Shown here in pieces: positions 16,043-24,570 of a stretch of DNA of 64,000 nt. Position numbers and translations under genes: made by a program. Each line of letters starts with the position of its first letter. Position 1 is the first letter of the stretch. The notes beneath the pieces are model-generated. The model was given only the letters and a program-made list of their open reading frames with translations. It ran no database searches and was not told the origin of the DNA. The DNA is from Thiohalophilus sp046483665 (GTDB lineage Bacteria > Pseudomonadota > Gammaproteobacteria > UBA6429 > Thiohalophilaceae). The stretch spans positions 1 to 64,000 of the forward strand of contig NZ_JAWOCR010000046.1 of assembly GCF_046483665.1 (NCBI RefSeq), read 5' to 3'.

Positions 16043-17260
16043 ATGAGCGATATCAAGAAGGTAGTACTGGCCTATTCCGGTGGCCTGGATACATCCATCA
16101 TTCTCAAGTGGCTGGAGCTGACCTACGGCTGTGAGGTGGTGACGTTTACCGCCGATATTGGCCAGGGGGAAGAGGTCGAGCCGGCCCGGGCCAAGGCCGA
16201 GGCCATGGGCGTGAAGGAGATCTACATCGAGGATCTGCGCGAAGAGTACGCCCGCGATTATGTATTCCCGATGTTTCGCGCCAATACCATTTATGAGGGT
16301 GAGTACCTGCTCGGTACATCTATCGCCCGGCCGCTGATTGCCAAACGGCTGGTGGAAATTGCCAGGCAGACCGGCGCCGACGCGATTTCCCACGGTGCTA
16401 CCGGCAAGGGTAACGACCAGGTCCGTTTCGAACTGGGGGCCTATGCTCTCAAACCGGATGTCAAGGTGATCGCCCCCTGGCGCGAGTGGGACCTCAATTC
16501 CCGTGAGAAGCTGATGGCCTACGCCGAGCAACATGATATTCCGGTCGACTTTAAAAAGTCGGGCAAGAAATCGCCTTACTCGATGGACGCCAATCTGCTG
16601 CATATCTCTTACGAGGGCGACATTCTCGAGGACCCCTGGGCCGAGCCCGAGGAAGACATGTGGCGCTGGAGTGTCTCCCCCGAAGCGGCCCCGGACAGGC
16701 CCGCCGAGCTGACTTTGCGCTACGAGCGGGGCGACATCGTGGCTATCAATGGCGAGGCCATGACTCCGGCCCAGGTGATGAATACCCTTAACGAGGTGGC
16801 AGGCGCCAACGGCATTGGTCGCGACGATCTGGTTGAGAACCGCTATGTGGGCATGAAATCCCGCGGTTGCTACGAAACTCCGGCGGGCACGGTCATGCTC
16901 AAGGCCCATCGGGCGATTGAGTCTCTGACCCTGGATCGTGAAGTAGCTCATCTGAAAGACGAGCTGATGCCCAAATACGCCTCGTTAATTTACAACGGCT
17001 ACTGGTGGTCCCCGGAGCGTGAAATGCTGCAGAGTATGATCGACGCCTCCCAGGAACACGTCAACGGTGAGGTGCGGGTGAAACTCTACAAGGGCAATGT
17101 GATCGTCACCGGGCGCCAGTCCGACAGTGACTCACTGTTCGATGAGAAAATCGCGACTTTCGAAGAGGACGCCGGCGCTTACGATCAGAAGGATGCCGAG
17201 GGCTTTATCAAGCTCAATGCCCTGCGCCTGCGTATCGCCGCCAAACGCCGTTCCGGCTGA
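16043..17260 (+). CDS. argG: Argininosuccinate synthase
   Basis: 405 residues from ATG 16043 with GGAG nine bases upstream; a longer open frame from 15872 is excluded by family length. The PP-loop ATP-binding motif 'AYSGGLDTSIILKWL' is at the N-terminus, followed by 'GTSIARPLIAK', 'GATGKGNDQVRFEL' and 'PWREWDLNSREKLMAYA'. The enzyme joins citrulline and aspartate with ATP to form argininosuccinate in arginine synthesis. It is transcribed alone here. Confidence 0.97.
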   Translation: MSDIKKVVLAYSGGLDTSIILKWLELTYGCEVVTFTADIGQGEEVEPARAKAEAMGVKEIYIEDLREEYARDYVFPMFRANTIYEGEYLLGTSIARPLIAKRLVEIARQTGADAISHGATGKGNDQVRFELGAYALKPDVKVIAPWREWDLNSREKLMAYAEQHDIPVDFKKSGKKSPYSMDANLLHISYEGDILEDPWAEPEEDMWRWSVSPEAAPDRPAELTLRYERGDIVAINGEAMTPAQVMNTLNEVAGANGIGRDDLVENRYVGMKSRGCYETPAGTVMLKAHRAIESLTLDREVAHLKDELMPKYASLIYNGYWWSPEREMLQSMIDASQEHVNGEVRVKLYKGNVIVTGRQSDSDSLFDEKIATFEEDAGAYDQKDAEGFIKLNALRLRIAAKRRSG

Positions 17261-17278
17261 CTGTCACCTCGTTCCTCT

Positions 17279-17303
17279 CCCCGCCCGCATCCGTCGGGCG
17301 GGG
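17279..17303 (+). terminator. GC-rich hairpin after argG
   Basis: CCCCGCCCG (17279-17287) pairs with CGGGCGGGG (17295-17303), nine base pairs, 18 bases after the stop. There is no T-tract, so intrinsic termination is doubtful; it may protect the 3' end. Confidence 0.5.
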
Positions 17304-17476
17304 AACCTCCATAAAATTCAATTGCCTGGAATAGCTTTTATCCTTATTACGTCTATTAACACAGGCACCGCAGGGTAAAGTTTCGTCACTGCCGACCGAT
17401 AACCTGCTGCATAGCTGAAATCCGGGAGGATTTCATTCGCTCCACACCAGGGATTGGGAACTGTAAGAAGGAATGT

Positions 17477-19843
17477 ATGGTTTTGGTCCCCGGGTCGGCG
17501 ATACCCGATACCCTGTCGAACAGCTGGAGAACAGCGCTCGATTTCCTGAATGAACCGATCTGCCTGCTGGATCTGGAGGATCGTGTGGTGCAGGCCAACA
17601 AAACGTTCTTTGTCCGCCTCGGGCGCCAGCCCGACGAAGTGATCGGTCAGCCGATTGCCCGTCTTTTTCATCCTGAAGGGGAAGAAGAACCCTGTCCGAT
17701 TTGCCGGGCGCGTCTGGCACAGAAAGACACGGTGGTTATCCTGGAGGCGGATGATCCGCGCAATCATGCGGACCATTCGATCCGGGTGCGCATTGGGGTA
17801 GTTCGCGATGAACAGGGCAATCCAAGCGGGATTATTCAGCACATCCAGGATCTGAGCCTGATCCGTGCGGCAGAAAACAAGTATCTTGATACACAAAAGC
17901 AGTTTCGTGATCTGTTCGATGCCTCTCCCGATCCCCAGATTATTGTCAATGGCGACGGCATTATTGAACAGGCCAACGCCCGGTGTTTCGATGTTCTCGG
18001 TTACAAAAATAGTGAGCTGATTGGCGAGTCTGTGGAAATTCTGTTACCGGAAGAATTACGCGATCGGCATGTTGGTCTGCGACAGATGTTTTTAGACACC
18101 CCACGTCCCAGACCTATGGGTAGAGGTGAACTGGCCTGCCGACACAAGGACGGCAGGAGACTGCCAGTGGAAATCAATCTGACGCCGATTAGTGTGAACA
18201 ATAAAGTTTCTGTCTGTGCCGTGATTCGGGATGTCAGCGAGCGCAAACAGGCTGAACGTGAACTGCACCGGCTGGCCAGTTTTCCGGAATTGAGCCCGAT
18301 GCCGATTATGGAAGTCACCCTGGCGGGCGAAATCACCTATGCCAATTCGGCTGCCTACCACAGTTTTGCCCGCCTGGATGTACTGGGTGTCGAGCATCCT
18401 GCCCTGTTCAATCTGAAAGAGATGATAGAGAAAGTCAGGCAAAGCGACCGGTCTGTATTACGCAGTATCGAAGTTGGGGCCATGGTTTATGAACAGCAGT
18501 TTTCGTATGTTCAGGATAACCAGGTAGTGCGGATCTATTCCTGGGATATTACCGAAATCCGCGATATGGCAGATGAGATGGAATATTTTGCCACCCATGA
18601 TGGTCTTACCGGGCTGGTTAACCGCAATGAATTTGATCGCCGGATTAACCAGTTTATCGATCAGAGTCTGCGGGAAAACAGGGAACATGCGCTGTGTTAC
18701 ATCGACCTGGATCAGTTCAAAATTATCAATGATAAATGTGGTCACAGTGCCGGTGACGAACTGTTGCGCCAGCTGGGCAGGTTACTACGGGATGAAATCC
18801 GCGACACGGATACCCTGGCCCGGCTGGGTGGCGATGAATTTGGCCTATTGCTGACTGGCTGTGGCGTGGACAAGGCCAGGGAAATTGCCGAACATATTCG
18901 AAAAGCGATCGCCGAATATCGTTTCGTCTGGGAAAACCACGTATTTACTGTCGGCGCGAGTATCGGTCTGGTTCCTATTACGCGCCATAGCGGCGGGGTC
19001 AAGGATTTGATGAGTGCCGCAGATAGCGCATGTTATGTCGCCAAGGATACGGGCCGGGACCGAATACATATTTACCAGCAAGACGATTATGAAACGGGTC
19101 AGCATATCAAGAATATCGAATGGGCCCATCGCCTGCAGCAGGCCCTGAGTGAAAACCTTTTTTGTCTGTACAAGCAGAGTATTCGTTCTACACAGGATCA
19201 GAGTGATGAGCGCTATGAATTGCTGGTCAGAATGGTGAATGAAGATGGCGCTCACTGTTCCCCGGGTGCCTTTATTCCGGCGGCAGAGCGCTTTAATCTG
19301 ATTAAAAACGTCGACAAGTGGGTTGTTAATGAGGCTTTTCGCCTTATCAGTACCGGCTGTCTGAATACTCATGAGGTTTCAATCAACCTCTCCGGAGATA
19401 CGCTGGGCGATATTGACATGATCTATTATGTCGTCCAAAAGCTCGAAGAATACGCTATTGATCCTCGTGGTCTGATTTTCGAGATTACCGAAACCGCGAT
19501 GATCACCAATCTGGCCAATGCACAAAAATTTATGTCCATGATGCATGATGTGGGTTGTCGCTTCGCGATGGATGATTTTGGCAGTGGCGTCAGTTCATTT
19601 GCCTATTTGCAAAATCTGCATGTAGATTACCTGAAGATTGATGGTGATCTGATCCGCAACAGTGTGGTCAACAAGATCAATGCCTCAATGGTCAAGGCGA
19701 TTAACGATATTGGCCATGCGATGGGCATCAAGACTGTGGCCGAATTTGTTGAGGATGAAGTGATTTACGAGAAAATGGTCGAAATCGGCATTGATTATGT
19801 GCAGGGCTATTATATCGATCATCCGGAGATGGTAGAAAAGTAG
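17477..19843 (+). CDS. PAS-PAS-GGDEF-EAL cyclic di-GMP signalling protein
   Basis: 788 residues, no membrane segment. PAS domains cover roughly residues 15-130 and 140-260, with a third PAS-like stretch to about 365. The GGDEF domain has an intact 'LARLGGDEF' (about residue 451) with an RxxD inhibitory site (RDTD) five residues before it, so cyclase activity is likely. In the EAL domain the signature reads 'YELLVRM' instead of EAL, but the metal and catalytic residues seen elsewhere are kept ('INLSGD', 'EITETA', 'DDFGSG', 'LKIDGD', 'VAEFVE', 'VQGYY'), so phosphodiesterase activity is possible. AAGAAGG precedes the ATG. The first PAS contains a 'CPIC' pair. Confidence 0.93.
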   Translation: MVLVPGSAIPDTLSNSWRTALDFLNEPICLLDLEDRVVQANKTFFVRLGRQPDEVIGQPIARLFHPEGEEEPCPICRARLAQKDTVVILEADDPRNHADHSIRVRIGVVRDEQGNPSGIIQHIQDLSLIRAAENKYLDTQKQFRDLFDASPDPQIIVNGDGIIEQANARCFDVLGYKNSELIGESVEILLPEELRDRHVGLRQMFLDTPRPRPMGRGELACRHKDGRRLPVEINLTPISVNNKVSVCAVIRDVSERKQAERELHRLASFPELSPMPIMEVTLAGEITYANSAAYHSFARLDVLGVEHPALFNLKEMIEKVRQSDRSVLRSIEVGAMVYEQQFSYVQDNQVVRIYSWDITEIRDMADEMEYFATHDGLTGLVNRNEFDRRINQFIDQSLRENREHALCYIDLDQFKIINDKCGHSAGDELLRQLGRLLRDEIRDTDTLARLGGDEFGLLLTGCGVDKAREIAEHIRKAIAEYRFVWENHVFTVGASIGLVPITRHSGGVKDLMSAADSACYVAKDTGRDRIHIYQQDDYETGQHIKNIEWAHRLQQALSENLFCLYKQSIRSTQDQSDERYELLVRMVNEDGAHCSPGAFIPAAERFNLIKNVDKWVVNEAFRLISTGCLNTHEVSINLSGDTLGDIDMIYYVVQKLEEYAIDPRGLIFEITETAMITNLANAQKFMSMMHDVGCRFAMDDFGSGVSSFAYLQNLHVDYLKIDGDLIRNSVVNKINASMVKAINDIGHAMGIKTVAEFVEDEVIYEKMVEIGIDYVQGYYIDHPEMVEK

Positions 19844-19919
19844 GCTCTGAACGGGCGGTCAGAATGTCAGGCCGGCAACTTTTTGCTGTACTTGGGTCGT
19901 GAACGCTTATTTGTTCAGC

Positions 19920-20690
19920 TCAGAACGTCTTTTTAGCAGACAGTATTGATGCGACCCGCTGTAATTCCTCTTCGGTATTAACGCCCGGTCCGGGTACCTG
20001 ATCGGCTGTGACAACTTTGATCCGGTGGCCGTGGTACAGCACCCTCAGTTGTTCCAGCGATTCTATCCGTTCCAGTGCACAGCTGCCCCACGCGATATAT
20101 TGTTTGACGAATCCCGCGCGATACGCGTACAGACCAATGTGCCGGTGAAAGTGGCTGAAGTCATCCAGTGTTGGTGATGATTCACGATACGCCTCACGAT
20201 CCCAGGGAATTGGCGCGCGGCTGAAATAAAGCGCATTGTCCTCATGGTCGCGAACAAGTTTGATCACATTCCAGTCGAACAGTTCCTCGATACTTTCTGC
20301 CGGTGTACTGAGCGTGGCCATTTCCGCCTTGCAGCCCCGCACCAGTGCATGGCCCACCTGATTCAGGCAGGCCCCGGGCATCAGCGGCTCGTCTCCCTGC
20401 ATATTGACGATGATGGTTTCATCATCAAGGTCGAATTTTTCGATCACTTCATGAATGCGTTCGGTGCCGGAATTATGGCTGTCCGATGTCAGGCAGCGAT
20501 CCACAGGAAAGTCCGCTGTCGCCTCCAGAATGCGTTCGTCGTCGGTAGCCACGATGATGCGCTCGGCATCGCTTTGCAGGGCATTATCGATGACGTGCGC
20601 AATCATCGGCCTGCCGGCGATCTGGCGTAGCGGTTTGCCGGGCAGACGACTGGAGGCGTAGCGGGCAGGAATGACGATATGAAAGCTCAT
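19920..20690 (-). CDS. kdsB: CMP-Kdo synthetase family (3-deoxy-manno-octulosonate cytidylyltransferase)
   Basis: 256 residues, the normal length. Motifs are 'IPARYASSRLPGKPL' (nucleotide binding), 'ATDDERI', 'NMQGDEPLMP', 'YFSRAPIPWDR', 'HIGLYAYRAGF' and 'ERIESLEQLRVL'. The enzyme activates Kdo or a close 3-deoxy-ulosonic acid as the CMP sugar. It overlaps the upstream glycosyltransferase by four bases, so it is the last gene of the block 24282-19920. The usual gammaproteobacterial neighbour lpxK is absent. Whether the substrate is Kdo or a shorter sugar is open, given the synthase encoded in the same operon. Confidence 0.93.
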   Translation of the reverse strand: MSFHIVIPARYASSRLPGKPLRQIAGRPMIAHVIDNALQSDAERIIVATDDERILEATADFPVDRCLTSDSHNSGTERIHEVIEKFDLDDETIIVNMQGDEPLMPGACLNQVGHALVRGCKAEMATLSTPAESIEELFDWNVIKLVRDHEDNALYFSRAPIPWDREAYRESSPTLDDFSHFHRHIGLYAYRAGFVKQYIAWGSCALERIESLEQLRVLYHGHRIKVVTADQVPGPGVNTEEELQRVASILSAKKTF

Positions 20691-21775
20691 GCGTTGTTAT
20701 CTTTGCCTGAAATACTGTTTTTTTGAGACTGGATTAACAAGTCAAGTATCGATTCTACTTCCTCGACCGTGATCCGGTCCATGGTGCCGGGATCGCGCAC
20801 CCGGATACCCCAGGGTAATTCCGACACCGGTTGGTGGAACTTGTCCTGCACGGCATCAGGATAATGGTTGACAGTCCATCGCCGGCTTAAATAGGGACCG
20901 GTCCGGTCCGGGTTGGCGCAGGCATACAGCCCGATAACCGGGGTGTCGACTGTGGTGGCCATGTGGGCCGGTCCCGAATCCGGCGAGATCAGGGCCATGG
21001 CATTGTCCAGTATCGCGAGTAACTGTTTTAACGAAGTCTTGCCGACCAGGTTGATGATATTGATATTGCCGACCCGCTCTTCGATAGCCGCGGCCAGTTG
21101 TTGTTCGGCGGCACTGTTGCCGCCGGTCAGATAAACCGGCAAGTCATGTTGTTGGAAAGCATATCTGGCCAGCTGTGCATAACCGGCTACATGCCAGTTT
21201 CGATAGGCACTGCTGGCACTTGGGCTGATCACCAGATAAGGCCGGGTCGGGTCGGCGAGTTGCTCGGCTTTGTGGCGATCGGCGTCCGGGATGGGAATAT
21301 CCCAGCGCAGCTGTTGTTCCTCGATGCCCAGGGCCTGAGAAAAACCGAACAGGCCGTCCATGACATGCTGCTGCGCTCCGGCCGCGATCCGCTGATTGGT
21401 AAATAGCCATTGCAGGTCCCGGGCCCGGGCCCGGTCGAAACCCAGCCGAATCGGGGCGTTGACCAGACGGCTCAGCAGGCTGGCACGCAGGGCGATTTGC
21501 ATGTGCAGCAGGGCGTCGAAGCGGCGGCCTTTCAGTTGTCGGTGCACGTCCCGATAGGCTGCCAGCCCGCGAGCCTTGTCGAAAACGATAAACTCGATAT
21601 CGGGAATCCCCTGCAAGAGGGCATACTCGGTCTTGCCGATGATCCAGGTCAGCCGGGTTTGCGGCCAGGCCTGCTGAATGGTGCGCACTACCGGCAGGGT
21701 ATGGCAGATATCACCAATAGCGGAAAGCCGTAAAATGCACAGGCTCTCCGGGGGTGTGGTAAAGGGCAGAGGCAT
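20687..21775 (-). CDS. Glycosyltransferase family 9 (heptosyltransferase-like)
   Basis: 362 residues of the ADP-heptose:LPS heptosyltransferase family. The N-terminal 'LRLSAIGDICHTLPV' and the C-terminal 'SPDSGPAHMATTVDTPVIGL' are signature motifs, with 'YLVISPSASSAYRNW' in the linker. These enzymes build the inner core of lipopolysaccharide. It lies 17 bases after kdsC and overlaps kdsB by four bases, so the sugar it transfers may be related to what this operon makes; the donor cannot be read from the sequence. Confidence 0.88.
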   Translation of the reverse strand: MPLPFTTPPESLCILRLSAIGDICHTLPVVRTIQQAWPQTRLTWIIGKTEYALLQGIPDIEFIVFDKARGLAAYRDVHRQLKGRRFDALLHMQIALRASLLSRLVNAPIRLGFDRARARDLQWLFTNQRIAAGAQQHVMDGLFGFSQALGIEEQQLRWDIPIPDADRHKAEQLADPTRPYLVISPSASSAYRNWHVAGYAQLARYAFQQHDLPVYLTGGNSAAEQQLAAAIEERVGNINIINLVGKTSLKQLLAILDNAMALISPDSGPAHMATTVDTPVIGLYACANPDRTGPYLSRRWTVNHYPDAVQDKFHQPVSELPWGIRVRDPGTMDRITVEEVESILDLLIQSQKNSISGKDNNA

Positions 21776-21792
21776 ACCGTTATTTTTGTAGT

Positions 21793-22275
21793 TTAAAAAT
21801 GATAGCCCAGGTGCTCGTCGATAAATTCACGAATGCAGCCATAGCCGCCATTTTTTTCCAGCACCACATCGACGATCTGTTTGATTGAACCGACCGCATC
21901 GGCGGGGCAGGCGCTGAAGCCGACAGCATGGATAATGTCACGATCGTTGATATCGTCGCCGATATAGGCCACCTGGCCGAGGTCGATTTCCAGCTCGGCG
22001 CAGAACTGCTGCAGAATCTCCAGTTTCGGTTCAGTACCGACATAAAACTTTTCAATTCCCAGTGTTTTGCAGCGCCCGGCGATGATCGTGCTTTTGAAGC
22101 CGGAGCTCAATACCGCCACCGGCACACCCTCGCGCTGCAGGTGAATAATGCCGCGCCCGTCTTTGGTGTCGAAGCGTTTGACCTCTTCACCCCCCTCGGT
22201 GTAGTACATGCCACCGTCTGTCATGACCCCGTCAATGTCCAGAGCCAGCAACCTGATATCCGAGCGAATCGTCAC
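21793..22275 (-). CDS. kdsC: Kdo-8-phosphate phosphatase family (HAD superfamily)
   Basis: 160 residues from a GTG at 22275, five bases after the stop of the upstream synthase; the open frame reaches a TTG at 22311 but that would overlap the synthase. The HAD motif I is 'LALDIDGVMTDGGMYY', motif II lies in 'VAVLSSG', and the C-terminal 'VAYIGDDINDRDII' carries the metal-binding aspartates. 'FDTKDGRGI' is typical of KdsC. The enzyme removes phosphate from a 3-deoxy-ulosonate phosphate. kdsC normally sits beside kdsD and lptCAB in this class, not here. Confidence 0.9.
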   Translation of the reverse strand: MTIRSDIRLLALDIDGVMTDGGMYYTEGGEEVKRFDTKDGRGIIHLQREGVPVAVLSSGFKSTIIAGRCKTLGIEKFYVGTEPKLEILQQFCAELEIDLGQVAYIGDDINDRDIIHAVGFSACPADAVGSIKQIVDVVLEKNGGYGCIREFIDEHLGYHF

Positions 22276-22279
22276 AGGC

Positions 22280-23278
22280 TCAGACAATATGATAGCCGAC
22301 GGCGTCGGCAATGGGACGCAGGGTACCGATCAGTTGCCGGAAGGCGTCGTGATCCAGCTGTTGCGAGGCATCGGATTTGGCGACGGACGGATCCGGGTGC
22401 ACCTCGATCAGTAGCCCGTCGACCCCCATGGCCGTCGCGGCGCGGGCGAGATCCGGTACCCCGTAGCGATAACCCATGGCGTGACTGGGATCGACGATGA
22501 CCGGAAGATTAGTGTATTCCTTCAGATAGGCAACGCCGCACAGATCCAGGGTGAAACGGGTCTTGGTTTCAAAGGTCCGAATACCGCGTTCACAGAGAAT
22601 GACGTTGTCGTTGCCGCCGGAAAGGACAAACTCGGCGGCCTGAACGAATTCCTGCAGCGTGGAGCCAAAGCCGCGCTTGATCAGGATCGGCTTGTTGCTG
22701 CGGCCACAGGTGCGCAGGATGCCCTGGTCATACATGGCCTTGGCGCCGATTTGAACAATATCGGTGGTTTCGATCACTTCGTCGACATGAGTGGAGTCAC
22801 GGACTTCGGTAATGATGTTCAGACCGTATTCACTACGCATCTTGTCCAGCAGGCGCAGTCCTTCATCACCCAGGCCCTGGAAACTGTAGGGCGAGGTGCG
22901 CGGCTTGTAGCAGCCGGCGCGCAGGGTAGAGATGCCCAGTTCCTTCATCAGTTTGGCCGAAGAGGTGATTTGCTCTTCCGATTCCACCGAGCAGGGACCG
23001 CCGATGATCATGGTGTTGCGGCTGTTGCCGCCAATGCTGATGTCGCCAATATCGATACGGCGTTTTTCCGGCAGGTATTGCGCGCTGGATAACTGCATAT
23101 CGTTGGGGAAGGCAAAGCTTTCCACGACCATACCTTGATATTCTTTCGGCACTTCCTGCAGGGCCGAGGGAGTGACCATCACATGATAGTCGGGTTTTTT
23201 GATATGAAACGCGTCCAGCTCCCAGCCGATCTTGTCGAGGGTTTTCTGGTCGGTATCTTTGTCGAAATGGATAATCAT
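22280..23278 (-). CDS. 3-deoxy-7-phosphoheptulonate (DAHP) synthase, type I-beta
   Basis: 332 residues. The catalytic barrel runs from about residue 85: 'GGPCSVES' (93-100), the erythrose-4-phosphate loop 'KPRTS' (125-129), 'GAKAMYDQGIL', 'LIKRG', 'ILCERGIRTFE', 'VIVDPSHAMG' and 'IEVHPDP'. The first 75 residues resemble the small regulatory domain seen on some I-beta enzymes. KdsA proteins of the same superfamily carry 'KANR' in the loop, so this enzyme should use a four-carbon substrate and make a seven-carbon product. It overlaps the epimerase-CBS gene by four bases and abuts kdsC. It may serve either the shikimate pathway or a surface sugar. Confidence 0.9.
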   Translation of the reverse strand: MIIHFDKDTDQKTLDKIGWELDAFHIKKPDYHVMVTPSALQEVPKEYQGMVVESFAFPNDMQLSSAQYLPEKRRIDIGDISIGGNSRNTMIIGGPCSVESEEQITSSAKLMKELGISTLRAGCYKPRTSPYSFQGLGDEGLRLLDKMRSEYGLNIITEVRDSTHVDEVIETTDIVQIGAKAMYDQGILRTCGRSNKPILIKRGFGSTLQEFVQAAEFVLSGGNDNVILCERGIRTFETKTRFTLDLCGVAYLKEYTNLPVIVDPSHAMGYRYGVPDLARAATAMGVDGLLIEVHPDPSVAKSDASQQLDHDAFRQLIGTLRPIADAVGYHIV

Positions 23279-24282
23279 ACTTCACCTTTGACGAGATTAA
23301 AGAAGGTGACCGAACCGGTAACCTCATGCTTGCTGTTGACAACGGGTAAATAATTGACAGGAAAACTCTGTTCCTGGATGTAGCTGATAAGTTCCTGCAC
23401 GGTAAAATCATCGCGTGCCACCGCCGGTGACGGGTTGATCATGTCGGCGACTTCCAGCGCATTGAGATTATCGACGTGTTTGAGCATGCCTTTGCGTACG
23501 TCCGCGTTGGTGATCATGCCCTGGAGCGCGCCCTGTTTATCGACCAGCAGGGTGAAACCCAGTTTGTGGTCCTCAATGGACTGCAGAATGTTACGCACGC
23601 TCAGTTCATGCGGACGGAGGATGGGGGTCTCATCCAGCTGGCGCATGAAATCGCCTACCAGGTAGTGCGAGCCGACATCGTGAGTTTTCAGGTTCAGCAT
23701 GGCCGCGCCAATAGAGTCGCTGTTCATCAGGTAGGAACCGGAAACAGCTGCGTAGACACCCATGTTGCGCAGAATAAAAGAGACTTCGTGATTGACGCCG
23801 CCATCGACGTGAATCCGGGTTTTCGGGAAACGCTGGCGAAACTGGCGAATCTTGCGGAAATTGTGTTTGTCGAAAGTCCCCCCACTCTGACCGGGTGTGG
23901 TGGCCATGATCAGGATAAAATCGAGCTGTTGCGCATAGGGCGCAAAGACATCGATGTCGGTATTCGAGCTGATCGCCAGCCCTACCCGGGCGTTGATGTT
24001 GGCCGGAATGTTCAGCTCTTGCTGTAAGGGCTCATACTGAAAACAGACCGCATCCACCGGTTGGGCTGCGATCAGGTCGTAATAACGAGTCGGATCCGAC
24101 GTGATGATGTGCAGATCGATGGGGGTAGTGCTGAGCTTGCGGATCTCTGCGATATCGTCGAACACGCCCGGATCGTCGTTGCAGTCGATATGAAAGAAAT
24201 CCGTGCCGTGCGCATCCAGCTCGGCGACAATGTCCTTCAGTTCCTTGCGCTTGTTGGAATAGATCGAGGCGGAAATTTTCAT
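23275..24282 (-). CDS. Ribulose-phosphate 3-epimerase-like domain fused to a CBS pair
   Basis: 335 residues. Residues 1-215 are an RPE-type barrel with the catalytic and metal residues in place: His31 and Asp33 ('FHIDCND'), His58 ('IDLHII') and Asp160 ('HVDGGVN'), plus the phosphate-side 'ATTPGQSGG'. Residues about 220-335 form two CBS motifs ('GFTLLVDKQGALQGMITNAD' and 'NYLPVVNSKHEVTGSVTF'), a module that senses adenosine nucleotides and also ends KdsD. Family enzymes interconvert ribulose- and xylulose-5-phosphate. This fusion is uncommon; standard RPE proteins are about 220 residues. It is first in the operon and overlaps the DAHP synthase by four bases. Confidence 0.88.
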   Translation of the reverse strand: MKISASIYSNKRKELKDIVAELDAHGTDFFHIDCNDDPGVFDDIAEIRKLSTTPIDLHIITSDPTRYYDLIAAQPVDAVCFQYEPLQQELNIPANINARVGLAISSNTDIDVFAPYAQQLDFILIMATTPGQSGGTFDKHNFRKIRQFRQRFPKTRIHVDGGVNHEVSFILRNMGVYAAVSGSYLMNSDSIGAAMLNLKTHDVGSHYLVGDFMRQLDETPILRPHELSVRNILQSIEDHKLGFTLLVDKQGALQGMITNADVRKGMLKHVDNLNALEVADMINPSPAVARDDFTVQELISYIQEQSFPVNYLPVVNSKHEVTGSVTFFNLVKGEV

Positions 24283-24450
24283 AGTAAACGTCGTTCAACT
24301 GTCAGCCTGCAGGCGACGTGGTGGTGGATGCGATGTCCGAAACGGAGTCTGTTGCCGGATAACGGCCCTGTCCCGCTTTTCGGGGGCCGATGCAGTGTAT
24401 TACAGCCGGCCTGACAGGTACAGCCGCGCCGACCGCGATGACACCGGCAT

Positions 24451-24456
24451 ATTATA
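24451..24456 (-). promoter_or_regulatory. Candidate -10 box of the epimerase-kdsB operon
   Basis: On the minus strand TATAAT reads perfectly at 24456-24451, about 170 bases before the epimerase start. The -35 region is weak, so the site is tentative. Confidence 0.35.
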
Positions 24457-24510
24457 CCACTAATGTCAGTAAGTTATAGTATCCAAAGCGTGACCGGGGT
24501 CCGCCAGTAA

Positions 24511-24538
24511 GAAAAGCCGGCCCAAATAGCGGCCGGCT
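24511..24538 (-). terminator. Terminator of the bufferin operon
   Basis: On the minus strand AGCCGGC (24538-24532) pairs with GCCGGCT (24521-24515), followed by TTTTC. It lies 33 bases past the stop of the last gene of the 26602-24571 operon. Confidence 0.75.
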
Positions 24539-24570
24539 GCACACCCCGGGAGGAGCCGGGAAAATCACGC

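Noticed and set aside
15779..16951. Minus-strand frame of 390 codons opposite argG
   Set aside because: Entirely antisense to argG and its upstream region, with low-complexity composition and no recognisable domain.
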